From: Methylotenera sp.
Lineage (GTDB): Bacteria > Pseudomonadota > Gammaproteobacteria > Burkholderiales > Methylophilaceae
NCBI GenBank assembly: GCA_013140755.1
Contig: JABFSF010000001.1
Span: forward strand, 1-64,000
Length of the DNA: 64,000 nt
Reading direction: 5' to 3'
Numbering within the stretch: the stretch's first letter is position 1; each line of letters opens with the position of its first letter. Of the stretch, positions 25,174 to 33,074 are shown in pieces. Below the pieces are notes generated by a model. That model did not search any database, was not told the DNA's origin, and was given only the letters and a program-made list of their open reading frames with translations. Position numbers and translations under genes: made by a program.

Positions 25174-25235
25174 TGGGGTAACTCCATTTGGGGTAAGTGT
25201 TGTTACCCCAAACATTACCCCTGTTTAATGGGGTA
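25174..25235. repeat. Cluster of GTTACCCC/GGGGTAAC repeats at the integrase-proximal end
   Basis: Five copies in both orientations occur (25174-25182, 25188-25196, 25202-25210, 25215-25221, 25230-25235), overlapping the integrase start. They match the copies at 11440-11460. Arm-site binding could couple integration to autoregulation of the integrase. Confidence 0.6.
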
Positions 25236-25280
25236 TGTCAAGATATGCGATGATACAACCTGATAGGACTTAGATAAGAA

Positions 25281-25304
25281 AAAACCCGCATTTACGCGGG
25301 TTTT
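25281..25304 (-). terminator. Terminator of ssrA carried by element B
   Basis: AAAACCCGC (25281-25289) pairs with GCGGGTTTT (25296-25304) around a 6-nt loop. On the minus strand it is followed by a T-run and lies 34 bp after the tmRNA 3' end, giving the interrupted gene a replacement terminator. Confidence 0.85.
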
Positions 25305-25337
25305 AGAGGTGTTTTGAAACATTGTGATTATGGTATT

Positions 25338-25704
25338 TGGTGGAGCTGGGGGGAATCGAACCCCCGTCCGCAAATCCTCCACAGACAGTTCTACATACTT
25401 AGCTGTGTTGTTTAATTTAACCGCATCCGCACCAACGAGCAAGCAAGAATACGGCGAGTCACCTTAAGGTTAATGATGTGCTAAGTAACCCAACACACCA
25501 CGTATCCCGTGTTTATGACGCTGCGTATGGGTTACCCCAATCCACCCCACGGGAGAGATGGTGCAGCGTCTAGCAGGATTAAGCTGCTAGAGCGTAAGTT
25601 TCGTCGTTTGCGACTATACTTTTTCAGATGGATTTACGAGGAAACCTGAACCCTCGGTATGCCCTGCACTGCTTTGTAACCCACGTCGAAACCTGGTCAG
25701 CCCC
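25338..25704 (-). ncRNA. ssrA: Transfer-messenger RNA (tmRNA)
   Basis: The 367-nt RNA rescues stalled ribosomes by trans-translation. The 5' end GGGGCTG (25704 downwards) pairs with the 3' CAGCTCC before ACCA (ending at 25338) to form the acceptor stem. The T-arm GTTCGATTCC is present. The tag frame is internal and ends in TAA. The encoded tag is ANDETYALAA. The 3' end is the insertion point of element B, which keeps the mature sequence intact. Confidence 0.97.
25579..25611 (-). other. tmRNA proteolysis-tag reading frame
   Basis: The resume codon GCA is at 25609-25611 and the stop TAA at 25579-25581. The ten encoded residues are ANDETYALAA, ending in the LAA signal for ClpXP-type proteases. 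Confidence 0.95.
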
Positions 25705-25769
25705 AAATCAGTTATTACTATGACTTACAAATTCTGGCTTTAGTTCGCGTTACTTTTGTAAGTGGGCGG

Positions 25770-25775
25770 ATTATA
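25770..25775 (-). promoter_or_regulatory. Candidate -10 box for ssrA
   Basis: TATAAT on the minus strand lies 66 bp upstream of the mature tmRNA 5' end, which would leave a leader to be trimmed. I see no clear -35 box. It overlaps the short gap after the RTX protease gene. Confidence 0.4.
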
Positions 25776-25797
25776 CGCTGTTTTTTGTAAACTTTAT

Positions 25798-28488
25798 TTA
25801 CAAAATAAAATCAGCACTGACTAGCGATGTGATTCCGCTAAGCACTATTTGAAAGTCGCTATTACCATCACCGTTAATATCACCAAATACGCTATTGGAA
25901 ACTGAATCAAAACGTAATTGCCCAGATGTATTTGAAAAAACATTAGCCCCAATAAAACTAAACGCTTGGTTGCCAGTCAGTGAGGCATTGGCATCTATGG
26001 TAGATAAGTCAATTTTATCAAGCTGGATATGGCTAAAATCTGAAATTTCATCATAGCTCCCCGCGCTAGATTCGGTGGTAAAGTTAAAGTCAAAGCGGTC
26101 TGCGCCCAAGCCGCCTGTGAGCAAATCAACTCCTTCACCTCCAATTAACACGTCAGTACCAGCACCACCGTTGAGGGTGTCGTTGCCAGCACTACCATTT
26201 AACACATTGGCAGCACTATTGCCTTGCAGTACATTGGCTTGTGCATTGCCAGTTGCGTTAATTGCTAATGTGCTGAGTAGCGTGATATTTTCAATTGAAA
26301 GTGCAGTGAAATAAATCGCGTCTAAATTAAGTGAAAACGCTGCTTGTACCGTATCAATCCCTGTAGTTTCTTGTATCACATCTTGAATAATGCCATTGAC
26401 GGCGTTAATCACATAAGTGTCATCGCCATCTGCGCCATTGAGAGTATCTCGCCCCAAGCCCCCATTTAAAGTGTCGTTGCCTGCACCACCTGTAATGCTA
26501 TTGTTAGCCGCATTGCCTACAAGCAGATTATCGCTTGTGTTGCCAGTAAGGTGTATTTTTGTGATGCCAGTTGCGCTAATGTTGATGCTTTCAAAGTTCG
26601 CTAACGCATCTGTTAAGTTGTAGGTGCTTGCATTAGTGAGGGTTGCTGTACCCCTTAAATACAATGTGTCGTTGCCTTGCTCTGCTTGTTCTGTAAAGGT
26701 GTCTGTAAAAGTGTTGATATGGGCGAGTGCGCCAGAGCCTGTCACTTTTAGATCTAAAATGTATGTGTCGTCACCTGTACCACCAATAAGTGTATCTGCA
26801 CCTGAGCCGCCATCTAATGTGTCATTACCTGCGGCACCCGTGAGGGCATCGTTGCCAATACCACCGCTGAGTTTATTGTTGAAATCATTCCCTAACAGGG
26901 TGTTATTAAGCGTATTGCCTGTTCCATTGATATGGTTTTCGCCCGTTAGGGTGAGATTTTCTAAGTAAAGTCCTAATGCTCTGGATACGCTTGATTCCAC
27001 TGTGTCACTAATGCCGCCGCCAGCGATTGTTTCTAATGTAATGTCCAATGCATTATCTACAATGTATAAGTCTGAGTCTGAGCCGCCTTCCATTCTATCA
27101 ACCCCAGCCCCACCATTGAGGGTGTCGTTACCTGCCCCTCCAATGAGGGTGTCAGCACCTGCGTCTCCCCAAAGCATATTTTTTGCACTGTTGCCCATAA
27201 GTTTGTTGTTATAGGCATTGCCAGACCCATTGATATTGGTGATGCCAGTTAAAGTGAGATTTTCTAAGTATTGCGTTAGTGTAAACGTAACAGCTGACTC
27301 AACAAAATCGATGCCGCCAGTTTGCACTTCAATCACTGTATCTAGATTATCGGTAATGATATATTTATCACTGCCAGCTCCACCTTCTAGCGTATCACTT
27401 CCAGCTCCGCCTTCTAGCGTGTCATTTCCTAGGCCGCTTTCTAGCTTGTTGTTGGCACTGTTGCCAATTAACTTATCATTTCCATTGCCACCTTTAGCAT
27501 TTTCAATGGTGACATTAAAAGCGATGGCTACCGTATTATGCTGATATTGTGGTTTTCCATAACCGTAATAATTGCCCACCTTAAATGGTGTGCCTAATTG
27601 ACTAAACGTGCCCGCATTTAGGTTAATTAAGCCACCAGTGTTAGAGATATATTGAATCGTATCATTACCACCTGCATCCCAAATGGTTTGATAGTATTTG
27701 CTATTACCATTAAACGTGTAAATATCATCATCCGCATGGTAGCTCATGTTTGCGCCATACAAATACTGAATAGCTTGAATATCGTATAGCATGGGGGTAG
27801 TGGGGTAATAACCACTTAAGCCATCATCCAGCACGCCTTTGGCATCTGAATAACTCATGACAGTGTATTGAAAAAACTCTAAATTAGCAGGTAATGCACC
27901 ATCAGAGCCAGCCCCATCTTCATCAAAAGAATGGTCTAAACCCAAAGCATGGCCAAGCTCATGGATAATGGTTTGATAGCCAGTGCTACCTAGGGTAAAG
28001 TGATTTGCACCTGCAACAGGTGGAACCGTATTAACCCAGATATCACCACTATCTGGTGATGCTTGCCCGTTGCTCATTTGACTTGGTGTATAAGTGTAAG
28101 CAAACGTACCTGCCTCCATACCACCACCCGTAGTGAAAGCAAAACGTATATCGCCTACTGCACTAGTGGTTTCTGTCACCTGTGTAAAAGTGATATTAGC
28201 TACATTTGCCCAAGCATTCAGTGCGGTAATCGTAGCGGCTTGTTGCGTTGCGCTAAAAGGTTTTAGTACATCATTTTCAGCCCCTCCGTAGCCATAGCCG
28301 TACGCGCTACTCTGTGACCAATAATCATCACTTTTAGCGGTGGGAAAGCTAAAATAAATTTGTGCGCCCGTGCCTACCGTTTGTGCCCCCCATTTAACGC
28401 CCAACAATAAGGTATCAATAACCTGCTGACCCGATGCAGCAATGTTTTCAGACACTTGGCTAGAGCTATTAGGGGTTGGGGCTGGCAT
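25798..28488 (-). CDS. Serralysin-like M10 metalloprotease with RTX repeats
   Basis: The 896-aa protein is a secreted zinc protease. The catalytic motif HELGHALGLDH gives Zn ligands His176, His180 and His186 with Glu177, and the Met-turn is VMSYSD. Beta-roll repeats (GGAGNDTL) fill about residues 330-830. It is almost twice as long as classical serralysins because of extra RTX blocks separated by ENLTLTG segments. The C-terminus ends ADFIL, the serralysin-type export signal. It has no N-terminal signal peptide. It is the last gene of the type I secretion locus and would degrade extracellular protein. No inhibitor gene of the AprI type is seen nearby. Confidence 0.93.
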   Translation of the reverse strand: MPAPTPNSSSQVSENIAASGQQVIDTLLLGVKWGAQTVGTGAQIYFSFPTAKSDDYWSQSSAYGYGYGGAENDVLKPFSATQQAATITALNAWANVANITFTQVTETTSAVGDIRFAFTTGGGMEAGTFAYTYTPSQMSNGQASPDSGDIWVNTVPPVAGANHFTLGSTGYQTIIHELGHALGLDHSFDEDGAGSDGALPANLEFFQYTVMSYSDAKGVLDDGLSGYYPTTPMLYDIQAIQYLYGANMSYHADDDIYTFNGNSKYYQTIWDAGGNDTIQYISNTGGLINLNAGTFSQLGTPFKVGNYYGYGKPQYQHNTVAIAFNVTIENAKGGNGNDKLIGNSANNKLESGLGNDTLEGGAGSDTLEGGAGSDKYIITDNLDTVIEVQTGGIDFVESAVTFTLTQYLENLTLTGITNINGSGNAYNNKLMGNSAKNMLWGDAGADTLIGGAGNDTLNGGAGVDRMEGGSDSDLYIVDNALDITLETIAGGGISDTVESSVSRALGLYLENLTLTGENHINGTGNTLNNTLLGNDFNNKLSGGIGNDALTGAAGNDTLDGGSGADTLIGGTGDDTYILDLKVTGSGALAHINTFTDTFTEQAEQGNDTLYLRGTATLTNASTYNLTDALANFESINISATGITKIHLTGNTSDNLLVGNAANNSITGGAGNDTLNGGLGRDTLNGADGDDTYVINAVNGIIQDVIQETTGIDTVQAAFSLNLDAIYFTALSIENITLLSTLAINATGNAQANVLQGNSAANVLNGSAGNDTLNGGAGTDVLIGGEGVDLLTGGLGADRFDFNFTTESSAGSYDEISDFSHIQLDKIDLSTIDANASLTGNQAFSFIGANVFSNTSGQLRFDSVSNSVFGDINGDGNSDFQIVLSGITSLVSADFIL

Positions 28489-28666
28489 ATCAATCCTTCA
28501 CTATTTTTGGTGATGACAACATCAGATTTAACACGGAAAATCAATTTAGTTTAGCTTGATTGTAAGCCAAGTTGAATTGTATGCCAAATAAAGTAAAAGG
28601 GTCACGCATGTGTTTACAAGCGTGATCCTGATGAGTTTTTAAACGTTTGAACGCTATATTTTAAAC

Positions 28667-31600
28667 TTACAAAATAAAATCATTCGCATTCATCGTGCTA
28701 ACTCCGCTGACGTTAATAGCAAAATCGGCTATTTGGTCAAAGTTGTAATCAACTAATACTTGATGATTTACCGCATCAAACATTAACTCTATATCACCGC
28801 TTCCAGTGAAGCCATCTACAAAGTTTAATGGTGTAAAAATACTAAATGCAGATAAGCTTATTTTATCGTCCTGTGTGCTACTAAAGTCTGTGATGGTTGC
28901 TACATCTGTAGCAGAATATAGGTTATCAAATACAAAAAAATCTGCCCCTGAGCCGCCTGTTAAGACATCTGAACCAACGCCTGCAACAATCAATAGGTCA
29001 TTGCCTGCGCCTCCAATCAGCGTATCATCGCCGCTGTAGCCGCCATCTAAAGTATCATTACCATTACCGCCGTTAATTACATTGCTGGCATCATTTCCAC
29101 GAATATCATTATTAAGCGCGTTACCATTCAGGTTTAATAAAGTTAAATAAGTAGCATCTGCATATAGATTTTCAAGGTGACCTCCTAATGTAATCGTGCT
29201 GGCGTGAGTTTCAAAGAACGCGTGCATGCTCCAATCATTTGACATCAACACAACGGTGTCATTGCCCGCGTTAAGTCCTTCAACAATATAATCTTGCAAA
29301 TTAAGCTTAGCTGTAGCCCCTGTGCCCACCACTTTAAGTTCTACATGATAAGTGTCATCTCCTGCGCCACCTTTAAGGGTATCTACGCCACCCAACCCCA
29401 TTAAGTCATTATCTTGCGCATTGCCAGTAATTACATTATTCAGCGCATTGCCGCCACCGTATCTTGCTGTGCCTGTTAAGGTCAAGTGTTCAATGTTAGT
29501 CCCTAAGGTATAGACTTCTGCGCTTGATTTTACAGTATCAACTCCGCCACCTGTGTTAAAGCTTTCAGTGGCAACATCAGAAAAATCATCCACAATATAA
29601 ACATCATTACCCCCACCACCGTTCATGGTATCTGCCCCAGCACCACCATTTAAAGTGTTATTGCCTGCGTTGCCCGTTAAAACATTATCTTGCTCATTAC
29701 CTGTTGCCGTGAGTTGGGTAGTGCCTGTTAGCGTAATATTTTCTATCGACTTACCTGTAAAGTAACTGCTAGTTAAATTTAAATTAAAGGCGGCTTTTAC
29801 GGTATCGCTTCCTTCATCTGCTAATTCAGTGATTACATCCGAGAATGTGTTAATGACATAAACATCATCACCTAAGCCGCCTACCATGACGTCATTTCCT
29901 AAGCCGCCAATGAGCGTATCATCACCTAAATCACCATTTAAAGTGTTGTTTACGCCATTGCCCGTTAGTTGATTATTTAAGTCGTTGCCCGTTAAGCCCA
30001 TGGCTGTTGTGGTGACGATAATGCCATTTTCTACGCCATCATCTAATATGTAGTTAGCGGTTGTGAATGCGACTTTTACGGTGTCTTTGCCTTGGTTGCC
30101 ATATTCAATAATCCCGTCATTCTGATTATCTACTACATAAGTATCGTCACCATAGCCGCCTAGCATCAAGTCTGCACCAGCTTTGCCGTCAATGTAGTTA
30201 TTGCCGATGTCACCGAGTATTTCATTATCTAAGCTATTGCCGAAGCCACTAATATTGGTGATACCATTGCCTGTAAGCATTAAGTCTTCTACATGGTTAG
30301 CTAATGTGTAGCTCACGCTACTACGCACCTCGTCGTTGCCACCTGTTGCTGTTTCAATTACCTGATCGTTAATGTGATCAACAATATAAACATCATGACT
30401 CCCTAAGCCTTTCATCACATCAGCACCAGTGCCGCCATTTACCACATCCTCCCCCGCTGTTCCTGTAAGCGTATTGGCTACATTGGCAATTAAATTAGGG
30501 GCAAACACGTGGTTAATGCCTGTAGTGATGTAATTGGGCGTGAAATGTACGTTGTTAAGAAAGCCTACATCTACAAAACCGCCACCGTTATCTTGAACTT
30601 TTACCAAAGTGCCTTCTGTAGACTCTATAAACTGAACATTTAATATACCTATACCTAAAGTTTGCTTAATTTGCGTTAAATCTAAAACATCAATGGTAGA
30701 AAAATCTGTAATGGTATCCACTGAGCCTAAATGCAACACAAAAGTATTCGGCCCTGTACCTCCTGTTAAAATATCGTTACCTGCACCACCATCAATATAA
30801 TCTGCACCTGCGCCGCCTTCTAATGTATCGGCATTGCTACTGCCTAAAATGAAATCATTGCCTGCTAATACAAAGGCTTTTATATCATTCCAATCAATTA
30901 AGCCATCGTTATTAAAGTCTTTAGCAGTACCGTCGGCGTTAAACAAAGTTAAAATATTAGCATTGAGCCCATTGGCAATGTAATGCTGGCCTTTTGCATC
31001 AAATTGCAAGTCGGTAATCGTGCCAGAAAGCTCCCCCGCCGCATTAAAAATAATGTTGCCTTTCACCATAAAGGTGCTGTTTAAGCCTGTTAAGGTGATG
31101 TCTGTGACTTTACCTGTAATGGTTTGTGCGCCATTTGAATTGCCGTTATAGCTTAAATGGCCCTTGTAAATTAAGTCAGAATCAGGAGTATCAATTTTGA
31201 ACTCTGTGAGGCTACCGCTAAAGGTTGAAAAGCCAGCACTATCTTGCGAACAAGCAATTGCGCCTTTCAAGGCAATGCCATAATCATCTTGCGGATAACT
31301 TAAAGACAGGGTGGTAAAGTTGGCACTCAAGGCAAAGCTCGTACTAAAGCTGGTAAATGTATTGCCAGACACATTGACTGCACCTGTGGCGTGTACTTCT
31401 ACCCATGGTGTGACTAAATGCATGCCTGTAAACTTACCCGATAGTTGACCATTATTTAAGTTCATGACCACGCCAGTGCCCGTAGTGGTTAAATTAAAAC
31501 TCACGGCATCATGCGGGTAGCTAAAGCTCACTTTAGTAATAGAGACTGAGCCTGTAGATACGGCCGTGCCAAAAATTTTACCTAACGATGTACCATCAAC

Positions 31601-32137
31601 CACCACGGTAATTAAATCACTTGGATTACCGTAAGTTGCTGTGTATTTTGTTTGAGTGCTATTAATGTGTTCAGAGAGCGGAATACCTGCTGTGAGTAAA
31701 TCAATTTTGTCAGACTCTGCTTGTAAAGCAGCTTTGACGGCGGTGTTTACAAGATTAAATTTAATGGAGTAGTCATCATTCTCCATGATATTCAAAGTGC
31801 TATCAGACACACTTAATACAGTGTCGTAATCAAAAGTTTTTATGGTTGAAAGTTTAAAGGTGTCCACTACAGGAGTAATGCCATCCGTAGCAGTTACTTC
31901 AATATTCAGTTCACCTAAGTAGCCAGTGCTAGGCGTTCCTGAAAGAGTTTTAGTCACCGCATTAAAGGTAAGCCAAGCTGGGAGAGGAGACCCACCGCTT
32001 GAGGTTACCGTATAAGTAAGCTCATCGCCATCAGCATCCACAAAGGCGTTTTCAGGAATCTTAAAGGTAAATAATTTACCTGATACTGCAAATTGATCAG
32101 TCATGGTATTCACAATGATTGGACTGGTAGTGCTCAT
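28667..32137 (-). CDS. Large RTX protein with N-terminal putative Ig domain
   Basis: The 1156-aa protein starts with a cadherin/He_PIG-like domain (IPENAFVDADGDELTYTVTS ... PAWLTFNAVTKTLSGTPS, residues about 10-100). A non-repetitive beta-rich region follows (about 110-400), then an EF-hand-like loop (NNDGLIDWNDIKAF), then RTX blocks to the C-terminus, which ends NANDFIL. Ca2+-dependent folding outside the cell and export by the linked ABC system are expected. The Ig-like start suggests adhesion or matrix binding. A 178-bp gap separates it from the protease gene. Confidence 0.9.
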   Translation of the reverse strand: MSTTSPIIVNTMTDQFAVSGKLFTFKIPENAFVDADGDELTYTVTSSGGSPLPAWLTFNAVTKTLSGTPSTGYLGELNIEVTATDGITPVVDTFKLSTIKTFDYDTVLSVSDSTLNIMENDDYSIKFNLVNTAVKAALQAESDKIDLLTAGIPLSEHINSTQTKYTATYGNPSDLITVVVDGTSLGKIFGTAVSTGSVSITKVSFSYPHDAVSFNLTTTGTGVVMNLNNGQLSGKFTGMHLVTPWVEVHATGAVNVSGNTFTSFSTSFALSANFTTLSLSYPQDDYGIALKGAIACSQDSAGFSTFSGSLTEFKIDTPDSDLIYKGHLSYNGNSNGAQTITGKVTDITLTGLNSTFMVKGNIIFNAAGELSGTITDLQFDAKGQHYIANGLNANILTLFNADGTAKDFNNDGLIDWNDIKAFVLAGNDFILGSSNADTLEGGAGADYIDGGAGNDILTGGTGPNTFVLHLGSVDTITDFSTIDVLDLTQIKQTLGIGILNVQFIESTEGTLVKVQDNGGGFVDVGFLNNVHFTPNYITTGINHVFAPNLIANVANTLTGTAGEDVVNGGTGADVMKGLGSHDVYIVDHINDQVIETATGGNDEVRSSVSYTLANHVEDLMLTGNGITNISGFGNSLDNEILGDIGNNYIDGKAGADLMLGGYGDDTYVVDNQNDGIIEYGNQGKDTVKVAFTTANYILDDGVENGIIVTTTAMGLTGNDLNNQLTGNGVNNTLNGDLGDDTLIGGLGNDVMVGGLGDDVYVINTFSDVITELADEGSDTVKAAFNLNLTSSYFTGKSIENITLTGTTQLTATGNEQDNVLTGNAGNNTLNGGAGADTMNGGGGNDVYIVDDFSDVATESFNTGGGVDTVKSSAEVYTLGTNIEHLTLTGTARYGGGNALNNVITGNAQDNDLMGLGGVDTLKGGAGDDTYHVELKVVGTGATAKLNLQDYIVEGLNAGNDTVVLMSNDWSMHAFFETHASTITLGGHLENLYADATYLTLLNLNGNALNNDIRGNDASNVINGGNGNDTLDGGYSGDDTLIGGAGNDLLIVAGVGSDVLTGGSGADFFVFDNLYSATDVATITDFSSTQDDKISLSAFSIFTPLNFVDGFTGSGDIELMFDAVNHQVLVDYNFDQIADFAINVSGVSTMNANDFIL

Positions 32138-32158
32138 AAAAACCTCTTTCTAGTATGG

Positions 32159-32956
32159 TTAAAAGTTGAAGCCAACAAAAGCAGTTGGTCCATAAGTGAC
32201 GTGTGAAACGGATGCTTGATACTTTTCTCGGTTAAAGTCTAAATCCAAATGGGCGTACCGATAACCTACCCCTAAAAAATAATGTTGGTTGAATTGATAT
32301 GCAAGTGATGCATTCACTTCAGCCAAGTTGCCCTTTATTGAATCAAACTTAAGCGGCAAATAACTTGTGGCAAGGCGGTATGTGATGGCATCAGTGGGCA
32401 TATAACTGACATACAAGCCTAACTCTGGTAATGGCGTTGTAAATTCTTCTGATAACTTATCTTGTGTGGGGATGTCTGTTTCAGCTTTTAATTTAAGCAT
32501 TTGCAAGCCTAGTGAGCCACCAATCTCCCATGCGTCATTTTGAAATAATGCGCGCTGATAGCGCAACTTTAAGCTTTGTGTGCTGATTTGTAGCGGAACT
32601 CTTAAACCAATGCGCACAGGAAAAAATAGAAATTTAATTGTGCGGTGCTGTAATGCGCTGGTTTCTGTATCGTCTTGGTGGTAGGTTAAATCAAGCGTGG
32701 AAACTGAGTTAATGCGATATTCCAACTGCATGGTAGGAAAAGGCAAATACTTTTTTTCAGTAAAATCTTCTTCAATTGTTACTTCGCGCAAATCGGCAGT
32801 ATTTTTTTCAGCATAATGCAAAGTAGGGGAGCGGTGCGTATGTTGAAAACCGACTGAAAGCCGCCAATTAGAACCTTGGCAGGAAGTGCTATCATCGCAA
32901 GTAGCCCACGCAAGCGATGGTAACGTTAAGCAAAGAAAAATAAAAGATTTGAGCAA
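32159..32956 (-). CDS. Outer-membrane beta-barrel protein
   Basis: The 265-aa protein has a signal peptide (MLKSFIFLCLTLPSLAWA), alternating polar/hydrophobic strands rich in Tyr and Leu, and ends FVGFNF with the terminal Phe recognised by the Bam machinery. There is no TolC-like helical region, so it is not the missing exit duct of the secretion system. A Cys pair (CDDSTSC) lies just after the signal peptide. It sits between two RTX genes, 21 bp after the upstream one reading from its neighbour, and may anchor or receive an RTX partner. That role is inferred. Confidence 0.8.
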   Translation of the reverse strand: MLKSFIFLCLTLPSLAWATCDDSTSCQGSNWRLSVGFQHTHRSPTLHYAEKNTADLREVTIEEDFTEKKYLPFPTMQLEYRINSVSTLDLTYHQDDTETSALQHRTIKFLFFPVRIGLRVPLQISTQSLKLRYQRALFQNDAWEIGGSLGLQMLKLKAETDIPTQDKLSEEFTTPLPELGLYVSYMPTDAITYRLATSYLPLKFDSIKGNLAEVNASLAYQFNQHYFLGVGYRYAHLDLDFNREKYQASVSHVTYGPTAFVGFNF

Positions 32957-33074
32957 AACAATGTAGGTTAAAGAAGGTTAAAGTTTTTTGTAAAGTTTAC
33001 CTGAATTGTAACCCCCCCTAGGAAATGCAAGAAAATGATGTGGTAAGCCATATCAGTTAAACCAAGCAAAGCGG

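Larger units (their letters stand above)
11372..25353. mobile_element. Integrated element B (P4-type integrase, type III RM, sirtuin operon)
   Basis: A roughly 14-kb element sits directly on the ssrA 3' end. The P4-type integrase is next to ssrA, followed by an AlpA-like regulator, small phage-like genes, and a long minus-strand operon with type III restriction-modification. GTTACCCC repeats occur near both ends (11440-11460 and 25174-25235). No virion genes are present. The ssrA end is certain; the 11.37-kb end is inferred. Confidence 0.7.

Noticed and set aside
25215-25442. A 75-codon minus-strand frame across the ssrA 3' end
   Set aside because: It is translation of the tmRNA 3' domain and terminator. 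The peptide contains the GVRFPPAPP-type string typical of tRNA-like ends.
32159-32956. The barrel protein as the TolC-type exit duct of the type I system
   Set aside because: It has no helical OEP repeats. It is a short beta-barrel with a normal signal peptide.
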